From assembly GCA_002389295.1 (NCBI GenBank), contig DGOE01000052.1, positions 1-12,355 of the forward strand: 12,355 bases of DNA. Reading direction: 5' to 3'. The DNA comes from Flavobacteriales bacterium UBA4474. GTDB lineage: Bacteria > Bacteroidota > Bacteroidia > Flavobacteriales_D > Sanyastnellaceae. The position numbers were made by a program, and so were the translations under genes. The notes below the pieces were generated by a model that saw nothing but the letters and a program-made list of their open reading frames with translations, did no database searches and was not told the DNA's origin. Shown here in pieces: positions 1-5,546 of the stretch. Position 1 is the stretch's first letter, and each line of letters opens with the position of its first letter.

Positions 1-699
1 TTCACCGCCGCCGCCACCTTCACCACCGCCGCCGCCACCGCCGCCACCGCCGCCGTCTTCGCATCCGGGGACGGTGAACTGGTCAGAAACCACAATACCG
101 TCTACAAAGGCCTCATTGAAGAGGGTCAAGGCCTCCACCAAAATGGAGAGGTTGCCTTCGGCTGGTACGCAACCGCCTACAACCATGTCCGCCATCATCA
201 CCACGGATGCCACCGTCCAACCCGCGTAGGCCCCCGTCTCGTATACGAGCTCAGCTGTTGACACATCGGCCCCTCCAAAACTGCCGTCAAAGGCGTCAAA
301 GCCCAGGGACAGCTTCGCAGCCACCAATTGACCGGAGAGGATGCCTGCAGCGCCGGTAGGATCGGTTTGATTGTTGACCAGCAAAGCGGCTGTCCCGCCT
401 TGGGGAAGAAATGCAGAAACGGCTGTCGCGCTCGTGAACAGCCACTGGTTGCCCTCGGGACAGCCCAACGTCAGCCCATTGGGGAAAGCAGAATCAAAGG
501 CGGCATCCAGGTAACATCCGGGATTGTCGCCATTGCAAATGTCCACGCCCCAACCGCCTTGGGTTTGGGTTCTAAAGTCACCTATGGCTATCGCACAGGG
601 GGTTTCCTGCGCGGTCATCTTGGATGGCAATGCAAGGGCCAAAGCGCACATGCATACCAAGGAGGACAAGCCCCAGACAAGTTTCAATCGGTCAAGCAT
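1..699 (-). CDS. Secreted protein of unknown function, N-terminal part (C-terminus outside window)
   Basis: The frame is open from an ATG at 699 down to base 1 (233 codons) and continues beyond the window. Residues 1 to about 31 form a signal peptide (MLDRLKLVWGLSSLVCMCAL..., cleavage probably near TAQ/E). The mature part starts ETPCAIAIGDFRTQTQGGWG and has a cysteine-containing beta-rich body with motifs GCYLDAAFDSAFPNGLTLGC, NQWLFTSATAVSAFLPQGG and ILSGQLVAAKLSLGFDAFDG, ending VPGC. From memory, 'FRTQTQGGWG...FPNGLTLG...LPQGGT' segments recur in secreted Bacteroidota proteins, but I know no function for them. Residues 216-226 are eleven glycines, then Glu, five glycines and Glu, which looks like a linker to a missing C-terminal module such as a cysteine repeat or T9SS sorting domain. 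The gene is divergent from the protease gene at 840. The start is chosen because it directly precedes the signal peptide. Coding is convincing; function is unknown. Confidence 0.85.
   Translation of the reverse strand, partial: MLDRLKLVWGLSSLVCMCALALALPSKMTAQETPCAIAIGDFRTQTQGGWGVDICNGDNPGCYLDAAFDSAFPNGLTLGCPEGNQWLFTSATAVSAFLPQGGTAALLVNNQTDPTGAAGILSGQLVAAKLSLGFDAFDGSFGGADVSTAELVYETGAYAGWTVASVVMMADMVVGGCVPAEGNLSILVEALTLFNEAFVDGIVVSDQFTVPGCEDGGGGGGGGGGGEGGGGGE
4..54 (-). repeat. Glycine-codon tract (poly-Gly linker)
   Basis: On the minus strand the GGN codons at 22-54 encode eleven consecutive glycines. A GAA (19-21) and five more glycine codons (4-18) follow. On the plus strand this reads as imperfect ccgcca/ccg triplet repeats. 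It lies just after the folded N-terminal region of the partial gene and probably encodes a flexible interdomain linker. Such triplet tracts are prone to slippage. Confidence 0.8.
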
Positions 700-839
700 C
701 GCCGGGTATACGCAACGCGCCGCCTGGTGGTTTCATAACGTGTCGGCTAAAGACTGTCAACGATGACAAATCTCATTCGTTTCAAGGGGCAATGGGTCCG
801 TAAATTGTCCTGATGCGCTCATTGTGCACTTGCCAAACC
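700..839. other. Divergent intergenic region
   Basis: This 140-base gap separates the leftward gene (start 699) from the rightward protease gene (start 840), so it must hold both promoters. On the plus strand a TAAATTGT at 801-808 is a weak match to the Bacteroidota -7 element TAnnTTTG, with no clear -33 TTTG at the right distance. No clear Shine-Dalgarno sequence precedes either start, which is usual in this phylum. No stem-loop or RNA gene was seen. Confidence 0.5.
732..760 (-). promoter_or_regulatory. Possible promoter for the leftward gene (TTGACA-17-TATGAA)
   Basis: Read on the minus strand, TTGACA (760-755) is separated by 17 bases from TATGAA (737-732). The ATG at 699 lies about 33 bases downstream. 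The match to the classical sigma-70 pattern is good, but the primary sigma factor of Bacteroidota prefers a TTTG / TAnnTTTG-type promoter and this site does not fit that well. It may be chance. Confidence 0.25.
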
Positions 840-3800
840 ATGCAGAATCCAGTCCTTCTTTTCCTCATCGCCATGCCTTGCATGGTGTTCAGTCAGTCAG
901 CCAACTTCACTTCTGATGATGCCGGTGCTGACATTTCCCAACCGCGCACTTGTGCTGCCCACGAGAAGCATGTCGAAATGATGGGCTTCCAGAAATTCGC
1001 TGATGCGCGCCAGCAAATCGACAACCACAGGGCCCAATGGGCGCCCATTGTCGAGGAGCAACGGGCCAGCGGATCCAGCGTTGTTGTGTCGATCCCCGTG
1101 GTGTTCCACGTCCTTTATGCCAACAGCACAGAGAACATCGCAGACAGTGAAATTCAAGAGCAGCTGCAAACGCTCAACGATGACTTCCGCCGACAGAACA
1201 GCGACCAAGACAATATCTGGGCCCAAGCGGCGGACACCGAAATTGAATTTTGTCTGGCCTCTTTTGACCCTTCTGGCGCGCCGACCAACGGTATCCTGCG
1301 CGTGCCGACAACCGTATCGAGTTTCGGGACGAACGACGCCATGAAGTTTTCCAACCAAGGCGGCTCTGATGCCTGGCCAGCTTCCGATTACTTGAATTTT
1401 TGGGTATGCAACCTCGGCGGCGGACTGTTGGGATACGCCCAATTCCCTGGTGGCCCAGCCGCGACCGATGGCGTCGTCTGCGGATACCCCTACGTAGGCA
1501 ACAACGGCCCCGGTGCCGGGATCTACAACCTCGGACGCACAGGAACCCACGAAGTGGGCCACTGGCTGGACCTGCGCCACATCTGGGGTGATGGCGGTTG
1601 TGGTGTGGACGACCAAGTCGCCGACACCCCTGAATCTGACGCATCCAACTTCAATTGCGCCTTGGGACACGAGAGTTGCGGTACGGAAGACATGGTCCAG
1701 AACTACATGGACTATTCTCAAGACGCCTGCATGAACCTCTTTACTGCGGGCCAGGCAGTGCGCATGCAAGCCTTGTTCCAGCCGGGCGGTGCGCGTGCCA
1801 GTCTGCTCACCTCCAATGGTTGTGCTCCGCCTTGCGAAGTAGACTGCGGCTGCACGGATGATGCCGCCTGCAACTTCGACCCTGCAGCTGTCAATGACGA
1901 CGGCACATGCGACTTCAGCTGCTACGGCTGCACGGACGCCAACGCCTGTAACTATGACGCCGATGCCACCATCAACGACGGCTCCTGCGTTTCCGGCACG
2001 CCGCAGAGTTTTGAAATGACGCTGCTGACAGACGACTACCCTGCTGAGACCACTTGGAGTGTCGTAAATGACGCTACCGGAGAAACCGTGATGTCCGGCG
2101 GGCCCTTTGGCAATGCGGCGACATCATACACATCGGGTGAGTTGGTGTGCGCAAATTCAGGCTGCTTCACGCTGACCATCAACGACAGCTTTGGCGATGG
2201 AATCTGCTGTGGATTTGGAAACGGCAGCTATTCCTTCACCGTAAACGGCGAGGTCGTGGCGGCCGGTGGCAGTTTCACCAATTCCGAATCGACCAACTTC
2301 TGCGTCGAGCCCTCTACTTTGGAAGGATGCACCGATCCTGCAGCGTGCAACTACGACGCAACGGCCGAGGTCGACGATGGCACCTGCGCCACGGATGACG
2401 CCTGTGGCGTATGCGGCGGACCCGGTGCGATTTTGGAATGCGGTTGTTCGGACATTCCCGCAGGCGATTGCGATTGCAATGGGACGCAATTGGATGCCAT
2501 TGGTGTCTGCGGAGGCGATTGTGCAGCCGATGAGGATGGCGACGGCATCTGTGACGATGTAGATGACTGCGTTGGACAACCCGACGCCTTGGGCGTCTGC
2601 AATGGCGACTGCGCTTTCGACCTGAACGGCGACGGTGTGTGCGATCCTTCCAACCCTCCTGCAGAGCCTTGCGTCAACGGTTTTGCCGGTATTTACCCCT
2701 GCGACCAGGTAGACCTCATGGCCCACCTCAACCCCACAGCCGTGGGCGGTGGTGAGATGAACGATATCTGGGGGTGGACCGATCCTCTCGACGGAAAGGA
2801 GTACGCCCTGCTTGGCAAGACCACGGGTACGGCCTTCATTGACATCTCCGATCCGGTCAATCCAGTATTCCTCGGGGAATTGCCGACCCACACGTCCAGC
2901 TCATCCTGGAGGGACATCAAGGTCTATGCCGACCATGCCTTTATCGTTTCAGAGGCTTCCGGTCACGGCATGCAAGTGTTTGACTTGACCAACCTCCGCG
3001 ACGTCTCTAATCCGCCGGTGACCTTCAGTTCAGACGCCCATTACGGCGGCTTTGGCAACTGCCACAACATCGCCATCAATGAGGCCTCCGGGCGCGCTTA
3101 CCCCATCGGGGCCAACACCTTCTCGGGTGGACTGAACATCATCGACATCAGCAACCCGCTGAGCCCCACGCTCATCGGCAGCTTTGCCGAGGACGGTTAC
3201 AGCCACGATGCACAAATCGTGAACTACATCGGGCCGGATGCCCAGTACGCCGGCAGTGAAATCGCCTTCTGTTTCAATGAGAATACAGTCACCATTGTGG
3301 ACGTCACCGACGCCACAGACCCCGCTCTCATCAGCTCTACAGGGTACAGTACCTCTGCATACACCCACCAAGGGTGGCTGACGGAGGACCAGAAGTACCT
3401 GCTCGTTGGCGACGAACTCGATGAAGGCAGCGTCAACACCCGTACGTACATCTTTGATGTGCAGGACCTCAACAACGTGAGCCTGATTGGCACACATGTG
3501 GGGACCACAGCGGCCATCGACCACAACCTGTACACCCACCAGGGATTGGCCTACCAATCAAACTACCGTGCAGGACTGCAAATCATGGATTTGGCCAATG
3601 TGGCCCAAGGTGAACTCGAGCAGGTGGCTTTCTTTGATGTCTACCCAGCCAGCAACTCCGCCCAGTTCAATGGCACCTGGAGCAACTACCCCTACTTCGG
3701 TTCGGGCAATGTCATCGTCAGTCACATTGAGGACGGGCTCTTTGTCTTGCGCCCCAACATCATCCCCCCATGTGAAGTGGACTGCGGATGCACCGATGCC

Positions 3801-4799
3801 ACGGCGTGCAATTATGACCCTTCCGCAGTCAACGAGGACGGATCCTGCGATTTCAGCTGTTACGGCTGTACGGAGGCCGCGGCGTGCAATTATGACCCCG
3901 CCGCCACCATCAACGACGGCTCCTGCATCGACCCAGACCCCAATTTCGGCTGCGATTGCGCATTGGATGGCGCCCAAAACGCCACCCTCTCTGGTGGGCA
4001 AAGCAGCACGCCTCTGCTGATTGAGGCGACGGCCAACCCCAACCCTTCCAACTTCGATATCACATTGAATTTCACCGGTGCAGGTGGAAGTTGGCCCGCG
4101 GACATGGCTGTGGCCATTACCGACCCCAACGGGGTGTGTGTGGCCTTTGGCGGATACAACGATTCGCCTTCAGGATGCAGCAGCCTCGGCAACTACACCA
4201 CGATCTGGCCCACCGATTGGAACACCTCGACATCGGGCACCTACTCGGCGACGGTGGACCTCAGCGGAACCTCACTGAGCGGCAGCGGAACGTGGAGTTT
4301 TGTGCTCTACAATGGTTGGTCCACGGGGGGCACGGTAACCTATGATGCCACCTGGACATTGAATGATGTTTGCCCGAATTCAGGCGTGCCGGATGTCCCC
4401 GGTTGCACCGACGAGACGGCATGCAACTTCGACGCCGACGCCAACCTCGACGACGGTTCTTGCCTGCAAAATGACGCCTTGGGCGTATGCGGAGGCGATT
4501 GTGTGGCGGATGTAGATGAGGATGGGGTGTGCGATGTGGATGAGGTCCCCGGCTGCACCGACCCCGAAGCCGAGAACTACGACCCCAATGCCACAGATGA
4601 CGATGGGTCCTGCGAATTTCCGGCGCCTTGCCCCGGCGACTTCGATGGGGACAACATCATCACGGTGAGCGATGTATTGGTGGCCTTGGGCGACTTTGGG
4701 TGCAACGGGGAATGCACGGCGGACCTCGATGGCGACGGCATCACCGGTGTCACCGACATTCTTCAAATGCTCTCCGGCTTTGGCGAAAGTTGCCCCTGA
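840..4799 (+). CDS. Secreted M43-type metalloprotease with Cys-rich repeats, choice-of-anchor-B domain and dockerin-like end (protein A)
   Basis: A predicted exported zinc endopeptidase of 1319 residues. Residues 1-19 are a signal peptide (MQNPVLLFLIAMPCMVFSQ). R36-T-C38 may be a cysteine switch. The M43 (pappalysin/cytophagalysin) catalytic domain reaches about residue 327, with zinc ligands in HEVGHWLDLRH (H237, H241, H247; E238 general base) and a Met-turn in NYMDY (M290). Then come a cysteine cassette (330-383), a beta domain with FGDGICCGFGNGSY (about 391-491), further Cys/TSP3-like repeats (to about 605), a choice-of-anchor-B/LVIVD-type propeller (about 611-973), a second cysteine cassette (976-1029), a P-domain-like sandwich (about 1040-1175), more repeats, and two EF-hand-like loops, DFDGDNIITVSD and DLDGDGITGVTD (1264-1319). 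An in-frame ATG lies at 813, but 840 begins directly at the signal peptide and aligns with the start of paralogue B. The stop is 15 bases from a convergent gene's stop. The substrate is unknown. Confidence 0.9.
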   Translation: MQNPVLLFLIAMPCMVFSQSANFTSDDAGADISQPRTCAAHEKHVEMMGFQKFADARQQIDNHRAQWAPIVEEQRASGSSVVVSIPVVFHVLYANSTENIADSEIQEQLQTLNDDFRRQNSDQDNIWAQAADTEIEFCLASFDPSGAPTNGILRVPTTVSSFGTNDAMKFSNQGGSDAWPASDYLNFWVCNLGGGLLGYAQFPGGPAATDGVVCGYPYVGNNGPGAGIYNLGRTGTHEVGHWLDLRHIWGDGGCGVDDQVADTPESDASNFNCALGHESCGTEDMVQNYMDYSQDACMNLFTAGQAVRMQALFQPGGARASLLTSNGCAPPCEVDCGCTDDAACNFDPAAVNDDGTCDFSCYGCTDANACNYDADATINDGSCVSGTPQSFEMTLLTDDYPAETTWSVVNDATGETVMSGGPFGNAATSYTSGELVCANSGCFTLTINDSFGDGICCGFGNGSYSFTVNGEVVAAGGSFTNSESTNFCVEPSTLEGCTDPAACNYDATAEVDDGTCATDDACGVCGGPGAILECGCSDIPAGDCDCNGTQLDAIGVCGGDCAADEDGDGICDDVDDCVGQPDALGVCNGDCAFDLNGDGVCDPSNPPAEPCVNGFAGIYPCDQVDLMAHLNPTAVGGGEMNDIWGWTDPLDGKEYALLGKTTGTAFIDISDPVNPVFLGELPTHTSSSSWRDIKVYADHAFIVSEASGHGMQVFDLTNLRDVSNPPVTFSSDAHYGGFGNCHNIAINEASGRAYPIGANTFSGGLNIIDISNPLSPTLIGSFAEDGYSHDAQIVNYIGPDAQYAGSEIAFCFNENTVTIVDVTDATDPALISSTGYSTSAYTHQGWLTEDQKYLLVGDELDEGSVNTRTYIFDVQDLNNVSLIGTHVGTTAAIDHNLYTHQGLAYQSNYRAGLQIMDLANVAQGELEQVAFFDVYPASNSAQFNGTWSNYPYFGSGNVIVSHIEDGLFVLRPNIIPPCEVDCGCTDATACNYDPSAVNEDGSCDFSCYGCTEAAACNYDPAATINDGSCIDPDPNFGCDCALDGAQNATLSGGQSSTPLLIEATANPNPSNFDITLNFTGAGGSWPADMAVAITDPNGVCVAFGGYNDSPSGCSSLGNYTTIWPTDWNTSTSGTYSATVDLSGTSLSGSGTWSFVLYNGWSTGGTVTYDATWTLNDVCPNSGVPDVPGCTDETACNFDADANLDDGSCLQNDALGVCGGDCVADVDEDGVCDVDEVPGCTDPEAENYDPNATDDDGSCEFPAPCPGDFDGDNIITVSDVLVALGDFGCNGECTADLDGDGITGVTDILQMLSGFGESCP
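1827..1988 (+). repeat. 162-bp cysteine-rich cassette, copy 1 (in protein A)
   Basis: This encodes PPCEVDCGCTDDAACNFDP followed by a second half ending ATINDGSC. It consists of two 'GCT(D/E)..ACN(Y/F)D..A..(N/D)DG(T/S)C' units joined by CDFSCYG. Copy 2 (3765-3926) and copy 3 (10136-10297) have exactly the same length with no gaps, and the first and second copies share an identical 24-base stretch at their ends (1965-1988 and 3903-3926). Confidence 0.85.
2442..2645 (+). repeat. Cys/TSP3-like repeat module in protein A
   Basis: This encodes one GCSDIPAGDCDCNG...GVCGGDC module followed by two 'D.D(G)D(G).CD' calcium-loop-like segments (EDGDGICDDVDDC, DLNGDGVCD), with DALGVCNGDC between them. 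The same module is tandemly amplified in protein B (10739-11377 and again from 12179). The acidic D-x-D-G-D pattern resembles thrombospondin type 3 calcium-binding repeats. Calcium binding is inferred. Confidence 0.7.
2670..3758 (+). other. Choice-of-anchor-B / LVIVD-type propeller domain within protein A
   Basis: This covers residues about 611-973 of protein A. The region repeats beta-propeller-like motifs typical of choice-of-anchor-B and LVIVD-type proteins: AFIDISDPVNPVFLGELPTH, GMQVFDLTNLRDVSNP, GLNIIDISNPLSPTLIGSF, VTIVDVTDATDPALISSTG and TYIFDVQDLNNVSLIG, with His-containing segments such as CHNIAIN, YSHDAQI, YTHQGWL and IDHNLYTHQG. In many Bacteroidota and other marine bacteria this domain forms its own surface protein. 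Here it is embedded in a protease between two copies of a cysteine cassette. No catalytic role is assigned. Confidence 0.75.
3765..3926 (+). repeat. 162-bp cysteine-rich cassette, copy 2 (in protein A)
   Basis: This encodes PPCEVDCGCTDATACNYDP and a second half ending ATINDGSC. It lies immediately after the anchor-B-like domain and mirrors the copy at 1827-1988 that follows the catalytic domain. The two copies bracket about 1.8 kb of coding sequence (1989-3764). Confidence 0.85.
4629..4796 (+). other. Dockerin-like EF-hand pair at the C-terminus of protein A
   Basis: Residues 1264-1319 begin CPGDFDGDNIITVSDVLVAL and continue to DLDGDGITGVTDILQMLSGFG and a final Cys-Pro. Each half has a D-x-D-G-D-x-I/V-x-x-x-D loop followed by a hydrophobic helix, like type I dockerin or EF-hand repeats. 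From memory, such endings are common on secreted proteins of marine Flavobacteriales. No canonical T9SS type A or type B sorting domain is visible here. Confidence 0.7.
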
Positions 4800-4814
4800 T
4801 TGGGCAGCCTGCGC

Positions 4815-5519
4815 TTACAAGATTGCGAAAAACAGGAGGACTAAACCGATGTAGAGGGCGATGGGGGCCAAGAATGCCACCGCCACCCACCGACCGACGG
4901 CTGCCAACCCCGCTCGGGGATAGCGTTCCGGATTCGCTTTGGAAATGCGGTACGCGCGCCGGGAGAGCAACAGCCCCATGATGCTCGCCAGCAAGCCCAG
5001 GGCAAAAGCTATGCCCGGTGAGGCGACCAAAAGGTAGTCGAGCGCCAAAGCCCCCACCCCTCCCAGGAACCAACCGAGGGACAAGATGAAGCCGGGCACG
5101 GCGTCCGGATGGCGCCCATTGATGGGCTCAGGAAGTCCGTCGGCTTGCGGCAGGCTTGGGCCCATTTGCTCCACCACTCCCTCGGCACCGGAGGCCTCCG
5201 CACTTGGCCTCTGCAGGCTGGGAGCAGGCGACGCGATGGGCTGCGCGGCACCCCTGTCGGGCGACGTGGCCAAACCTGTTTGCTCCAGTGGGACCACCGC
5301 CTCCAGAGGTGCAACGGACACAACCGGGATTCGGTCTACAGCAGCCGTGCGCTCAGGCTGGGCAGCCTGGGGGCCGCGGTGATGTTGGACGTGGAAACCT
5401 TTGGCATAGCGCCGGGATTGGATGCGGGACTCCCCCAAACGCTGCTCTGTGGCGCATCCGCTCAAGACAAACAAAAGAACAAGAGGAAAACAGGGGATAA
5501 AGGGATGTTGCCTGCGCAT
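4815..5519 (-). CDS. Lipoprotein with RRYxKGFHV motif and C-terminal membrane helices (DUF4190-like)
   Basis: A 234-residue protein. It opens with a lipoprotein signal peptide ending in the lipobox LSGC, so C22 should be the lipidated residue. Shortly after comes ESRIQSRRYAKGFHVQ, which resembles a short 'KRKYxKGFHV' motif that I recall in many Flavobacteriales lipoproteins and membrane proteins. Residues about 45-140 are Pro/Ala/Glu-rich and probably disordered. The C-terminus has three hydrophobic stretches (about 142-160, 161-186, 206-234) with RRAYRISKANPERYPRAGLA between the last two, a layout like the DUF4190 family. A lipid anchor combined with membrane helices suggests inner-membrane residence. 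It is the last gene of a leftward set, 27 bases after the 980-residue protein gene. Its stop is 15 bases from the convergent protease gene's stop and no terminator is visible there. The role is unknown. Confidence 0.8.
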   Translation of the reverse strand: MRRQHPFIPCFPLVLLFVLSGCATEQRLGESRIQSRRYAKGFHVQHHRGPQAAQPERTAAVDRIPVVSVAPLEAVVPLEQTGLATSPDRGAAQPIASPAPSLQRPSAEASGAEGVVEQMGPSLPQADGLPEPINGRHPDAVPGFILSLGWFLGGVGALALDYLLVASPGIAFALGLLASIMGLLLSRRAYRISKANPERYPRAGLAAVGRWVAVAFLAPIALYIGLVLLFFAIL

Positions 5520-5546
5520 GAGGCAAGCTAAGTCAGCAGTGACCCT

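Noticed and set aside
328..738. Plus-strand open frame (136 codons) at the left edge
   Set aside because: The minus-strand frame over the same bases has a clear signal peptide and continues to the window edge, so this frame is a shadow.
813..839. Upstream in-frame ATG of protein A as the start
   Set aside because: Starting at 840 gives a clean signal peptide and aligns with the start of paralogue B. The extra residues MRSLCTCQT would sit before it.
897..1769. Minus-strand open frame (290 codons) opposite the catalytic domain of protein A
   Set aside because: The plus strand encodes an intact M43 domain with zinc motif and Met-turn. The reverse frame shows no recognisable features and is a GC-rich shadow.
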